Assembly: GCA_944390615.1 (NCBI GenBank)
Contig: CALXRJ010000159.1
Span: 1 to 13,030, forward strand
Length of the DNA stretch: 13,030 nt
Reading direction: 5' to 3'
DNA from: an uncultured Clostridia bacterium
GTDB lineage: Bacteria > Bacillota > Clostridia > TANB77 > CAG-508
Part shown: positions 4,882 through 12,455 of the stretch, piece after piece
How positions within the stretch are numbered: the stretch's first letter is position 1
How the letters are laid out: each line of letters starts with the position of its first letter
The notes under the pieces: model-generated
Databases searched by the model: none
What the model was told of the DNA's origin: nothing
Seen by the model: the letters and a program-made list of their open reading frames with translations, nothing else
Made by a program: the position numbers and the translations under genes

Positions 4882-5427
4882 CTAAAATTTAATTAACCCA
4901 ATTAAAATCAAAAGCACGCCTGAAATTTTAGTCCACACACTTTGCGGAACAAACTTAAAATGAGCTAAATGTATACCCAAAAAATTTCCTAAACTTAAAA
5001 AAGCATATTGTAAAATCGCTGTAAAAAACGAAAAAACATAAATATGAATACCAATTGTACCTGCACCAATGCCAATACATAAACTATCCAAAGAAAGAGC
5101 CAAACCTAATAAAATAGCTTCTTGATAATTAATATCATTGGAATGATCTAAGTCAAATGACAACTCTTTTTCATTGGTTTGGATAATAATAAAAATTCCC
5201 ATGCAAATTAAAATAGAAGAACCAATAAAATCACAAATATTGTTTGCTAATATATTTTTTAATGCAGTACCAACAAGACCTGAAATTAAAGTAATCATAA
5301 AAGAAATACCAAATAATATCAATTTATCCAATTTATATAATTTTGTTTTTTTTAGTCCATATGTAATACCAATGCCAAGAGAGTCAATACTGCTAGATAT
5401 TGCTAAAATGAGAGTATTGATAAACAT
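4882..5427 (-). CDS. ytaF: YtaF/MntP-family membrane protein
   Basis: A 181-residue integral membrane protein with about six hydrophobic helices arranged as two halves. Each half starts with the family signature: SSIDSLGIGITYG near residue 10 and LSLDSLCIGIGAG near residue 112, each with the membrane-embedded Asp typical of the MntP/YtaF metal-efflux fold. A hydrophilic loop with Glu/Asp (NEKELSFDLDHSND) joins the halves. In Bacillus YtaF is annotated as a sporulation membrane protein; MntP exports Mn(II). The resemblance (DSL motifs, split halves) is closer to YtaF, so a metal-export role is inference. The start is ATG 5427 with AGAGGTG six bases upstream; a GTG three codons earlier overlaps the RBS. 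Its own promoter was not identified and no terminator is visible after it. Confidence 0.85.
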   Translation of the reverse strand: MFINTLILAISSSIDSLGIGITYGLKKTKLYKLDKLILFGISFMITLISGLVGTALKNILANNICDFIGSSILICMGIFIIIQTNEKELSFDLDHSNDINYQEAILLGLALSLDSLCIGIGAGTIGIHIYVFSFFTAILQYAFLSLGNFLGIHLAHFKFVPQSVWTKISGVLLILIGLIKF

Positions 5428-5510
5428 TTTTTTCACCTCTTAATAGATTATGAGTTTTGTCGAAAATTGTTACGCTTAAAATTCAAACAGATCATTTTTT
5501 CAAAAAAATA

Positions 5511-5539
5511 TTGCTATTAAAAAACAAATTTGATACAAT
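5511..5539 (+). promoter_or_regulatory. Promoter of the uracil-DNA glycosylase gene
   Basis: TTGCTA (5511-5516), 17-base spacer, TACAAT (5534-5539). Transcription would start near 5546, leaving a leader of about 20 bases. This supports the start at 5566 rather than 5554. Confidence 0.6.
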
Positions 5540-5565
5540 AAGAAAAAATAAAAATGGTGATAAAT

Positions 5566-6174
5566 ATGTATGAAAAAATGGAAGAATTACAGCAAGCGAT
5601 CCAAAATTGTAATCATTGTAAACTCTGTAAAAATAGAAAAAATATCGTATTTGGCGTAGGAAATGAAAATGCCAAAATCATGTTTATTGGAGAAGGTCCA
5701 GGAGCAGACGAAGATGCCCAAGGAATTCCATTTGTTGGAAAAGCAGGACAGCTTATGAATAAAGCTTTTGATGCCTTAGGAATAGAAAGAGAAAAAGTCT
5801 ATATAGCCAATATTGTAAAATGTAGACCACCCAATAATAGAGATCCCGAACCAGATGAGGTTTCAAGTTGTATGAATTACTTAAGAAATCAGGTTATGAT
5901 TATAAAACCAAAAATCATTGTGTTACTCGGTAGAATCTCATTACAAAATATTTTAGGACCAGAATATAAAATAACAGCTAGTAGAGGAAAATGGGTAGAA
6001 AAAAAGGGGATTTTCTATATGCCCACATGGCATCCAGCAGCACTACTTAGAGATGAAACTAAAAAAATAGACTTTATTCATGATCTAAAACAAGTTTTAA
6101 ATAAAGAGCAAGAATGGAATCAAAAGGACCGGGGCTTAATGGCTCTGAGAACCATTAAGACCCGGTCTTTTTGA
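5566..6174 (+). CDS. Type-4 (Fe-S) uracil-DNA glycosylase
   Basis: Removes uracil from DNA at the start of base excision repair. Family signs: N-terminal iron-sulfur cysteines in NCNHCKLC (Cys15, 18, 21), motif GEGPGADED near residue 43, NIVKCRPPNNRDP with a further Cys, SSCMNYL, and the C-terminal WHPAALLRD with the motif His. The start at 5566 follows GGTGAT; an ATG four codons earlier is too close to the transcription start. The plain frame gives 202 residues, but its last 15 codons (CGG onward) are encoded by the terminator hairpin. There is an in-frame CGG at 6130: if CGG is skipped by one base here as in the genes to the left, the protein ends GGG GCT TAA at 6139, giving 190 residues, a normal family size. 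I give the conventional end but favour 6139. Confidence 0.85.
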   Translation: MYEKMEELQQAIQNCNHCKLCKNRKNIVFGVGNENAKIMFIGEGPGADEDAQGIPFVGKAGQLMNKAFDALGIEREKVYIANIVKCRPPNNRDPEPDEVSSCMNYLRNQVMIIKPKIIVLLGRISLQNILGPEYKITASRGKWVEKKGIFYMPTWHPAALLRDETKKIDFIHDLKQVLNKEQEWNQKDRGLMALRTIKTRSF

Positions 6175-6179
6175 TTCCA
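6115..6179 (+). terminator. 65-base near-perfect palindrome spanning the udg stop
   Basis: Two 31-base arms (6115-6145 and 6149-6179) around the loop TGA, 28 of 31 positions complementary. The three exceptions are one G-T pair, one G-A and one C-A. The inner G+C-rich part (GACCGGGGCTTAATGG...) is followed by TTTTT at 6168-6172, so it can act as an intrinsic terminator. Only about 20 bases separate it from the next start codon, so the downstream gene lacks room for its own promoter and the element may be a read-through or attenuation point. Confidence 0.7.
6130..6133 (+). other. In-frame CGG at the end of the uracil-DNA glycosylase gene
   Basis: Codons CAA AAG GAC are followed by CGG. A +1 step gives GGG GCT TAA, a stop at 6137-6139 in the left terminator arm. 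Read as Arg, translation would continue through the hairpin, meet a second CGG (ACC CGG TCT) and stop at 6172-6174. Confidence 0.5.
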
Positions 6180-6201
6180 AAAATGAAAGGAAGCTATAAA
6201 A

Positions 6202-7461
6202 ATGAATCAAGAAATAAAAGAAAAATCAAATTATTGTTTAAATTGTAAAATAAAACCATGTACCAATAAAGGATGTCCACTAAATAATGATATTCCAGAA
6301 TTTATCAAACAAATAAAAGAAGAAAATTATGAAGAAGCTTATCATATTTTAACAAGCACAACGGTCTTGCAGGCCGTTTGTGGAAGAATATGCCCTCATA
6401 AAAAGCAATGCCAAGGGGTTTGTATTAGAGGAATAAAAGGAGAACCTGTTAGTATAGGAGATTTAGAGGCATTTGTAGGAGATTATGCCATTCAAAATAG
6501 TTTAAAAATTCCAAAAGAGGAAGAAAAGAATTTGGTAAATAAGAAGGTTGCTATTGTTGGTGGAGGACCATCAGGCTTGACCTGTGCAGCCTTTTTAGCA
6601 AAAAAAGGTATCCAAGTTACCATTTATGAAAGATATGATTTTTTAGGTGGACTTTTAATGTATGGAATACCAGATTTTCGATTGTCAAAAGATATTGTAA
6701 AAAATACCATTCAAAAAATTTTAGATTTAGGAATCGAAGTAAAATATCATCAAAAATTGGGAGAAAATTTAAAATTAGAAGATTTAACCAAACAATTTGA
6801 TTCTGTATATTTAGCTTTTGGAGCCAATTGTTCTTCAAAAATGGGAATTGAAGGAGAAGATTTAGAAGGTGTATATGGAGGAAATGAGTTATTAGAATTA
6901 AAAAAACATCCAAACTATAAAGACAAAACCGTTTTAGTAAACGGAGGAGGAAATGTGGCAATCGATACAGCAAGAACGATTAAACGAATGGGAGCCAAGA
7001 AAGTAGTCATTGTCTACAGAAGAGCAAAAGAGCAGATGCCAGCAGAGGAAAAGGAAGTACAAGATGCTGAAAAGGAAGGAATAGAAATCTTATTTCAGCA
7101 TAATATGGTAAAAATAAAAGGAAACAAAAAGGTAGAAGGTGTGGAAGTAATGAGAACAAAACTTGTTCAAAAAGAAGGAGAAAGAAGACTTTCACCGGTT
7201 AATATCGAAGGAAGCAACTATGTAATTCATGCGGATTATGTGATGATGGCATTAGGTTCTAAAACCGATGCATTTGTAAAAAAACTTGGATTAGAATTAA
7301 CAACCAAAAATTATATCAAAATTGATGAAAATTACAAAACATCCAATCCAAAAGTTTTTGCAGGGGGAGACGTAGTTGGAGAAAAAGGAACAGTTGCTTG
7401 GGCTGCAAGAAATGGAAGAGATGTAGCCAATAAAATAATTGCCGAATTTTCAAGTTTATGA
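6202..7461 (+). CDS. GltD-like FAD/NAD(P)-dependent Fe-S oxidoreductase
   Basis: A 419-residue flavoprotein of the glutamate synthase small-subunit family, which passes electrons from NAD(P)H through FAD and Fe-S clusters. Seen: N-terminal cysteine sets (Cys12, 15, 20, 25 and Cys60, 64, 70, 74 in AVCGRICPHKKQCQGVC) that bind 4Fe-4S clusters; the FAD site GGGPSG near residue 120; the second Rossmann motif NGGGNVAIDTARTIKRMGA near 247; the terminal FAD motif GGDVVGEKGTVAWAARNGRDVA. Length is slightly below GltD of enterobacteria (about 470). No large glutamate synthase gene is nearby, so it may serve GltB in trans, be a stand-alone enzyme, or resemble NfnB or the SudA sulfide dehydrogenase subunit. 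RBS AAAGGAAG sits 9-10 bases before the ATG. Confidence 0.85.
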   Translation: MNQEIKEKSNYCLNCKIKPCTNKGCPLNNDIPEFIKQIKEENYEEAYHILTSTTVLQAVCGRICPHKKQCQGVCIRGIKGEPVSIGDLEAFVGDYAIQNSLKIPKEEEKNLVNKKVAIVGGGPSGLTCAAFLAKKGIQVTIYERYDFLGGLLMYGIPDFRLSKDIVKNTIQKILDLGIEVKYHQKLGENLKLEDLTKQFDSVYLAFGANCSSKMGIEGEDLEGVYGGNELLELKKHPNYKDKTVLVNGGGNVAIDTARTIKRMGAKKVVIVYRRAKEQMPAEEKEVQDAEKEGIEILFQHNMVKIKGNKKVEGVEVMRTKLVQKEGERRLSPVNIEGSNYVIHADYVMMALGSKTDAFVKKLGLELTTKNYIKIDENYKTSNPKVFAGGDVVGEKGTVAWAARNGRDVANKIIAEFSSL

Positions 7462-7493
7462 TAAAAGATACAATAGGAAAATACAAAAATGTA

Positions 7494-7522
7494 TTGATTT
7501 TTTTATAAAACCATACTAAAAT
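7494..7522 (+). promoter_or_regulatory. plsX promoter
   Basis: TTGATT (7494-7499), 17-base spacer, TAAAAT (7517-7522), 44 bases before the plsX start. No FapR-type operator was recognised in the leader. Confidence 0.55.
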
Positions 7523-7565
7523 AGGAATATATTTAATAAAATCAAATGAAAGGATGTAATCAATC

Positions 7566-8597
7566 ATGAAAATACTGCTAGATGCAATGGGAGGAGATAA
7601 CGCACCAGATGCTAATATTAAAGGAGCCGTAAATGCCATCAATCAAATTAAGGCAGAGGTGATATTAATCGGAAAACAAGAAGTAATAGAAGCCAAAGTA
7701 AAAGAATTTTATGGAAAAACCTTAAATGAAATTTCACCAAGACTAAAAATAAAAAATGCAACTGAAACCATTGAAATGGAGGATGGACCAACAGAAAGTA
7801 TCAAACACAAAAAAGATTCTTCTATGGTTGTAGGATTTAATATGCTAAAAAATGGGGAAGGAGATGTATTTATTTCTGCCGGTAACTCTGGAGCATTATT
7901 AGCAGGAGCAACGCTATTGGTAGGAAGAATTAGAGGAATTGACAGACCTGCCATGGCAGGAATTTTACCAGCTTATAAGAGTAGACTTGTTTTAATAGAC
8001 TCAGGAGCTAATACGAATTGTAAACCAATCAATCTTTTACAATTTGCTCAAATGTCAAGTATTTATATCAGAAACACATTTGGAGTAGAACATCCTAGAA
8101 TTGGTTTATTAAACATAGGAACAGAAGAAACCAAAGGAAATGAACTTACCAAAGAAAGTTATCAATTATTAAAACAAAAAGCAGAAGAATTAAATATAAA
8201 CTTTATTGGAAATATAGAAGGAAGAGATGCCTTTTCAGGAGAAGTAGATGCCATTGTTACAGATGGATTTACAGGAAATGTTTTCTTAAAAGCAGTAGAA
8301 GGATTAGGAAAATTTGTAAAAAGAAGTTTAAAAGAAAGTTTAATGAAAAATTTCTTATCAACCATAGCTGCTATACCTACTCTTCCAGCTATTAATCGAT
8401 TTTCTAAAACCATGGATTACAAATCCTATGGGGGAGCTTTATTTTTAGGCGTAAAAAAACCAGTTGTAAAAGCACATGGTAGTAGTGATGAAAAATTATT
8501 TGAATTTACAATAAAACAAGCAGAACAATTTGTAAACAACAAAACTGTTGAGAATTTAATAGCTGAATTTGAGAAAGATAAAACCAAAACCGAATGA
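7566..8597 (+). CDS. plsX: Phosphate acyltransferase PlsX
   Basis: A 343-residue peripheral membrane enzyme that converts acyl-ACP plus phosphate to acyl-phosphate for PlsY, the first step of phospholipid synthesis in Gram-positive bacteria. It begins with the diagnostic MKILLDAMGGDNAPDANIKGAVNAI and carries the family stretches NATETIEMEDGPTESIKHKKDSSM, FISAGNSGALLAGA, GILPAYKSRLVLIDSGANTNCKP, NIGTEETKGNELTKE, FIGNIEGRD and VTDGFTGNV. Length is normal (about 330). RBS GAAAGGATG lies 9 bases upstream. The gene is followed by acpP, supplying its substrate carrier, and then rnc, a common Firmicutes order, but fabD/fabG/fabH are absent here. Arginines use AGA and CGA; there is no in-frame CGG. 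Confidence 0.95.
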   Translation: MKILLDAMGGDNAPDANIKGAVNAINQIKAEVILIGKQEVIEAKVKEFYGKTLNEISPRLKIKNATETIEMEDGPTESIKHKKDSSMVVGFNMLKNGEGDVFISAGNSGALLAGATLLVGRIRGIDRPAMAGILPAYKSRLVLIDSGANTNCKPINLLQFAQMSSIYIRNTFGVEHPRIGLLNIGTEETKGNELTKESYQLLKQKAEELNINFIGNIEGRDAFSGEVDAIVTDGFTGNVFLKAVEGLGKFVKRSLKESLMKNFLSTIAAIPTLPAINRFSKTMDYKSYGGALFLGVKKPVVKAHGSSDEKLFEFTIKQAEQFVNNKTVENLIAEFEKDKTKTE

Positions 8598-8631
8598 CCA
8601 TTCAAAAATAAAAATAAATTTACTATATCTA

Positions 8632-8660
8632 TTGACAAATGAAAGAACATATAATATAAA
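8632..8660 (+). promoter_or_regulatory. acpP promoter
   Basis: TTGACA (8632-8637), 17-base spacer, TATAAA (8655-8660). A separate strong promoter gives acpP its own transcript, ending at the 8991 hairpin, consistent with the high demand for acyl carrier protein. The leader is about 75 bases. Confidence 0.65.
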
Positions 8661-8741
8661 TGTCTATATAGAAATACATCAAATTGATATTCCAAAATAT
8701 ATATCATATTTGCAAACTTGAGAGGAGGAGAACTTAAGAGT

Positions 8742-8984
8742 ATGAGTTCAGAAGAAATTTTTGAAAAGGTTAAAAATATAATTGTAGATTTATTACAAGT
8801 ATCAGAAGATGCTGTTACTTTAGAAGCACATTTTATAGATGATTTAGGAGCTGATTCTTTAGACCTAGTAGAATTAATTATGGGTATCGAAGAAGAATTC
8901 AATATAGAAATTCCTGATGGAGAAGCTGAAAAAGTTGTAACAGTAGGAGATGTAGTTGACTACATCAAAGAAAATGTTGGATAA
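8742..8984 (+). CDS. acpP: Acyl carrier protein
   Basis: An 80-residue acidic carrier that holds growing fatty acids on phosphopantetheine. Ser39 in DDLGADSLDLVELIMGIEEEFNIEIPD is the attachment site within the DSL motif, and length and acidity are typical. The start at 8742 (MSSEEIFEKVKNIIVDLLQ) is chosen because AGGAGGAG (8723-8730) lies upstream; the longer frame from TTG at 8718 would contain that RBS. Between plsX and rnc with its own promoter and terminator, it supplies acyl-ACP to PlsX. Confidence 0.95.
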   Translation: MSSEEIFEKVKNIIVDLLQVSEDAVTLEAHFIDDLGADSLDLVELIMGIEEEFNIEIPDGEAEKVVTVGDVVDYIKENVG

Positions 8985-8990
8985 AATAAA

Positions 8991-9034
8991 AAAGGGGATT
9001 GTTCTCTCAAAATCGAGAGAGACATCCTTTTTTA
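8991..9034 (+). terminator. acpP terminator
   Basis: AAGGGGATTGTTCTCTC pairs with GAGAGAGACATCCTT around the loop AAAATC, with small bulges, and ends in TTTTTT. It lies 7 bases after the acpP stop. Confidence 0.75.
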
Positions 9035-9124
9035 TTATCCTTTCCAATATTTAAATTTCGGATTTTTCAGCTATGGATTGTAACTTTCAGTAAAAAAAAC
9101 TAAAACTTAAATTCAAAAATAAAC

Positions 9125-9153
9125 TTGTAATTATAGGAAAAAAAGTATATAAT
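9125..9153 (+). promoter_or_regulatory. rnc promoter
   Basis: TTGTAA (9125-9130), 17-base spacer, TATAAT (9148-9153), 34 bases before the rnc start. It is followed by GGGAGGTG as RBS. Confidence 0.6.
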
Positions 9154-9187
9154 AGGAATATGTGTAAAAACAAGGGAGGTGAAAAAA

Positions 9188-9868
9188 ATGGATTACGCAA
9201 AATTAGAAGAGGAATTAGAATACACATTTCAAGACAAAAATTTACTCCAAACAGCATTAACACATACATCTTATGCTTATGAGAAAAAAACAACCAGTAA
9301 TGAAAAATTAGAATTTTTAGGAGACAGTATTTTAGAATTTTTATCTAGTATTTATATTTATAAGCATTATCCAGATTTAAAAGAAGGAGAAATGACTAAA
9401 GTTAGAGCCCAAGTGGTGTGTGAAGCCAGTCTTTATAAAATAGCAATAGCACATAATTTTAGTGATTTCTTACGTCTTGGAAAATCAGAAAGAGCAACTG
9501 GTGGACAAGTCAAAGCAGCTATATTAGCAGATAGTGTAGAAGCGGTTATTGCGGCAATGTATATGGATGGTGGTTTAGAACCAGTTAATCATTTTATTGT
9601 AAAAAATTTAAAAGATGAAATTTATTTAGCCAGTAAAAATGTTGGGCAAAAGGACTATAAAACTGTTTTACAAGAAATTTTACAAAAACATGGCGATGTA
9701 GATATTAAATATCGAATTATAAAAGAATCAGGGCCTGACCATAATAAAATTTTTGAAGCAGAGGTAGTATACAATGGAAAAATACTAGCCAATGGAACAG
9801 GTAACAGCAAAAAACATGCTGAGATGGATGCTGCAAGATTAGCAATAGAACGATTAAAAAAGGGGTGA
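9188..9868 (+). CDS. rnc: Ribonuclease III
   Basis: A 226-residue double-strand-specific endoribonuclease that processes rRNA and mRNA and degrades sense-antisense duplexes. The catalytic domain carries the signature NEKLEFLGDSILEF (Glu42, Asp46) and the second acidic cluster ADSVEAVIAAMYMDGG near residues 117-131. A double-stranded RNA-binding domain fills about residues 155-226 (DYKTVLQEILQKHG...NGTGNSKKHAEMDAARLAIERL). The start is ATG 9188 after GGGAGGTG; a GTG three codons earlier overlaps the RBS. Its TGA lies 5 bases before the radical-SAM gene's ATG, so the two are one operon. RNase III would be the natural enzyme for a type I toxin/antisense duplex such as that proposed at 2963-3423. 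Confidence 0.95.
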   Translation: MDYAKLEEELEYTFQDKNLLQTALTHTSYAYEKKTTSNEKLEFLGDSILEFLSSIYIYKHYPDLKEGEMTKVRAQVVCEASLYKIAIAHNFSDFLRLGKSERATGGQVKAAILADSVEAVIAAMYMDGGLEPVNHFIVKNLKDEIYLASKNVGQKDYKTVLQEILQKHGDVDIKYRIIKESGPDHNKIFEAEVVYNGKILANGTGNSKKHAEMDAARLAIERLKKG

Positions 9869-9873
9869 GATGT

Positions 9874-10926
9874 ATGAAAAAACAATATATAATTCCCATA
9901 TTTGTGCCACATTTAGGATGTCCCAATGATTGTGTGTTTTGCAATCAAAAAGCTATAAGTGGAGAGACAAAAGAACTTTCCGAAGATGACGTAAAAAAAA
10001 TCATAGAAGAACATTTAAAATATGTAAAAGAGAAGTCCAAAGTCGAGATTGCCTTTTTCGGAGGAAGTTTTACTGGAATTGATGAAAAAAAGCAAGAGGA
10101 ATTATTAAAGGTAGCATATGACTATATTAAACAAGGAAAAGCTGAAAGTATACGCATTTCTACAAGACCTGATTACATCGATAAAAAAGTATTAAAACGA
10201 TTAAAAAAATATAAAGTAAAAACAATAGAATTAGGCGTACAATCTGCAAATGATTATATTTTACAAAAAGCAGGCAGAGGGCATACCTTTGAAGATGTAA
10301 AAAAAGCATCCAAATTAATTCGATTTTATGGTTTTGATTTAGGACATCAAATGATGGTCGGCCTTCCTGAAAGTACGCATTTAGATGAAATTAATACAGC
10401 CAAACAATTAATAAAACTAAAACCAAAAATGGTAAGAATTTATCCAGTGCTAGTTATAAAAAATACAAAATTAGAAAAGGAATATCAGGAAGGAAAATAT
10501 AAAGTTTTAACCATTGTACAAGCAGTTGAAACTTGCAAAGAATTAGTCAAACTTTTTGCTAAGAAAAAGATTGAGGTAATTAGAATAGGACTTCAACCAA
10601 CAGATACCATAACAGATCCCAAAAATCAAAAAAGTGAAGTGGTAGCTGGTCCATATCATCCAGCATTCAGACAATTAGTAGAAGCAGGCATGTGGTATGA
10701 TGTTATTGTAGAGAAAATTAAAAAACTGAATACAAAAGTAAAAGAAGTCGTTGTTACGGTAAATCCTATAGATGTCAATAGTGTTATTGGACAAAAAAGG
10801 GAAAATATAAGTAATTTAAAAGAAGTTTATGATGTAGATTTAATTGTGAAAGCTGACGAAAAAATGAAACAAGGAAAATCTAAAATAGAAGTTACTAAAG
10901 TTTATGAAGATTTTTCAAAAGAATAA
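9874..10926 (+). CDS. Elp3-like radical-SAM protein
   Basis: A 350-residue radical S-adenosylmethionine enzyme. Cys16, Cys20 and Cys23 in HLGCPNDCVFCNQ bind the 4Fe-4S cluster; FFGGSFTGID and TRPDYID are the usual SAM-binding and barrel motifs, followed by IELGVQSANDYILQKAGRGHT and the GHQMMVGLPEST stretch. This pattern is that of the Elp3/YhcC radical-SAM group without the acetyltransferase domain of true Elp3, and such a gene commonly sits after rnc in clostridia. Substrate is unknown; a tRNA or small-molecule modification is guessed from the family. The ATG at 9874 is preferred over a GTG at 9865 because AGGGGTGAG serves as RBS and the GTG overlaps rnc. It uses CGC and CGA but no CGG. Confidence 0.85.
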   Translation: MKKQYIIPIFVPHLGCPNDCVFCNQKAISGETKELSEDDVKKIIEEHLKYVKEKSKVEIAFFGGSFTGIDEKKQEELLKVAYDYIKQGKAESIRISTRPDYIDKKVLKRLKKYKVKTIELGVQSANDYILQKAGRGHTFEDVKKASKLIRFYGFDLGHQMMVGLPESTHLDEINTAKQLIKLKPKMVRIYPVLVIKNTKLEKEYQEGKYKVLTIVQAVETCKELVKLFAKKKIEVIRIGLQPTDTITDPKNQKSEVVAGPYHPAFRQLVEAGMWYDVIVEKIKKLNTKVKEVVVTVNPIDVNSVIGQKRENISNLKEVYDVDLIVKADEKMKQGKSKIEVTKVYEDFSKE

Positions 10927-10935
10927 AGAAAAGGA

Positions 10936-11021
10936 AAAAAAAAGGGATTTACCATGAAAAAATTCAATAGGATGCAAGCTTGCTATCGTATTGTTTTTTT
11001 CATGGTAGCCCCTTTTTTGTT
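10936..11021. terminator. Long imperfect palindrome between convergent genes
   Basis: About 86 bases are symmetric around the GCAAGCTTGC centre (10974-10983). The arms include AAAAAGGG...TACCATGAAAAAA on the left and TTTTTTTCATGGTAGCCCC on the right, with small mismatches. It runs out into T-rich DNA on both strands and separates the rightward radical-SAM gene from the leftward gene at 11090, so it suits a bidirectional terminator. Confidence 0.6.
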
Positions 11022-11089
11022 GATTGACATTTTTATGCGAATGAAAAAAAGTTTGCTATATTTTTCTATCTATGAAAGACCTTCTATTT

Positions 11090-12202
11090 TTACCTTTCTT
11101 CCTGACTTTGTTCTGAAACATTTTGATGAAGACCTGTTTTTGCCAAATATTTATCAAATTTTTCATGATGAAGAGAGATATTAGTAAGTTGTTCAATCAA
11201 CTCATCTTCAGAAACTTGATTTTCGTCATTTGCAATTTTTAGATTAGTTAGTATTGTTTCAACATTGGTCGAATCATCATAAAAAGCAGAATAGGCATCT
11301 AAATAATCATCTAGTACTTTAACACTTTGCGTATCTAAAGTGGTTTCAAAAAGTGTATGATCCCCATTGTCATTAAGGATATAACTACTTAAACTATATT
11401 CTCCATCTGTATCTTTATTCACATAGACAATAAAGTCGCTAGCATCTTTAGTTTCAACAGAATTATAACTATTATTAGCTTCCAGCATATTGTTGTAAGC
11501 AGAAATATAAGATGATTTCATTAGGTTTACAGTATCTTCATAAGATAAATTATCAATAAGTTGTTCATTTTCTTTGCATAAATTAAGCTCGACTTTATAT
11601 AGGGTAGATAAAGTATTAGATAGAGATGCTGTACCTAGAATATTAGAAACATATTCATTAAATAGTTGGGTAGAGTCTGCATCTAAAAGTAAACCTTTAT
11701 CTTCGTATTGGTAATAATTTCTTATGGATTTTTTTTGATCATCTGTAACAGAAAAAGTACCAGATAGTTGAGCGTGATCTTTGTTAGGAATGATACTAGT
11801 ATAAGGGATATTTTCTCCATAGTTATCAGAAGTTTCCAAAAATACATATTGGTATAATAAATTTTCAATTTTTAAAGAGTCTTCATCAGAAAGCTTATTA
11901 TCTGGATAATTTTCAATTTTATTGATTTGTTCTTGGATATCTTCTAGCAATTGTTCTCTTGCTTTATCGTTTTGCGATAAATTTGTTTCAGAAGGATTAT
12001 CTAAGTTTTGGTGTTCTGTAATATTGGCCCTTGTGGAACCATCTGATTTGGAACAACTAACAGATGAAACGGCAGCCATTACAGATAAACTACCAATCAT
12101 AGCAGCTTTTTTTATTTTTTTCAATAAATTATTTTGTGGCTCAGATGTATTTTTAGAAATGTCTGTTTGATTATATTTTAAACTTTCTTTAAATTGATTC
12201 AT
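11090..12202 (-). CDS. Unknown exported or lipoprotein-like protein
   Basis: A 370-residue protein I do not recognise. RBS AGGAG lies 11 bases before ATG 12202. About 30 polar residues precede a basic stretch (LLKKIKK) and a hydrophobic segment AAMIGSLSVMAAVSSVSC (about 33-50), which looks like a late signal or lipoprotein signal; the residues before Cys50 (SVS) are only a weak lipobox. After it come a Ser/Thr/Asn-rich linker and a helical, acidic domain (for example EQLLEDIQEQINKIENYPDNKLSDEDSLKIENLLYQY) with no catalytic motif that I can name. The long N-terminus ahead of the hydrophobic segment is unusual for a Sec signal. It is a single-gene unit with its own promoter. Arginines are few and never CGG. 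Confidence 0.75.
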   Translation of the reverse strand: MNQFKESLKYNQTDISKNTSEPQNNLLKKIKKAAMIGSLSVMAAVSSVSCSKSDGSTRANITEHQNLDNPSETNLSQNDKAREQLLEDIQEQINKIENYPDNKLSDEDSLKIENLLYQYVFLETSDNYGENIPYTSIIPNKDHAQLSGTFSVTDDQKKSIRNYYQYEDKGLLLDADSTQLFNEYVSNILGTASLSNTLSTLYKVELNLCKENEQLIDNLSYEDTVNLMKSSYISAYNNMLEANNSYNSVETKDASDFIVYVNKDTDGEYSLSSYILNDNGDHTLFETTLDTQSVKVLDDYLDAYSAFYDDSTNVETILTNLKIANDENQVSEDELIEQLTNISLHHEKFDKYLAKTGLHQNVSEQSQEER

Positions 12203-12233
12203 ATTTTTATACTCCTATTATAGATTTTTGTAT

Positions 12234-12262
12234 AGTATATCAATATATTTTATAAAATTCAA
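12234..12262 (-). promoter_or_regulatory. Promoter of the leftward unknown gene
   Basis: On the minus strand TTGAAT (12262-12257), 17-base spacer, TATACT (12239-12234), about 30 bases before the start codon. Confidence 0.55.
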
Positions 12263-12302
12263 GGAAAATGAAAAAGTTCATAAAAAAATTTCAAAAAAGT
12301 CC

Positions 12303-12330
12303 TTGACAAATTTATAAAAGATGGTATAAT
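12303..12330 (+). promoter_or_regulatory. tRNA promoter
   Basis: TTGACA (12303-12308), 16-base spacer, TATAAT (12325-12330), both consensus. It lies 22 bases before the first tRNA gene, as expected for a stable-RNA promoter. Confidence 0.75.
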
Positions 12331-12352
12331 AATAAAGCATTAAAGAGAAGTT

Positions 12353-12426
12353 GCAGGTGTAGTTCAATGGTAGAACCCTAGCCTTCCAAGCTAGCTACGT
12401 GGGTTCGATTCCCACTACCTGCTCCA
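12353..12426 (+). tRNA. tRNA-Gly(UCC), copy 1
   Basis: A full cloverleaf: acceptor GCAGGTG with TACCTGC, D stem GTTC/GAAC, anticodon stem CTAGC/GCTAG with a normal seven-base loop CTTCCAA (anticodon TCC), T arm GTGGG-TTCGATT-CCCAC, discriminator T and encoded CCA. It reads GGA and GGG, two of the Gly codons exposed by the CGG +1 steps. The loop has no extra base, so it is not a four-base-anticodon suppressor. Confidence 0.95.
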
Positions 12427-12455
12427 ATTAATGCAACAACAATTTAATAAAAGTC

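Noticed and set aside
10954..11184. Rightward 76-residue ORF starting ATG AAA AAA
   Set aside because: It starts inside the long palindrome, has no good RBS and overlaps the 3' end of the leftward gene at 11090 on the other strand. It is better explained as terminator sequence plus antisense.
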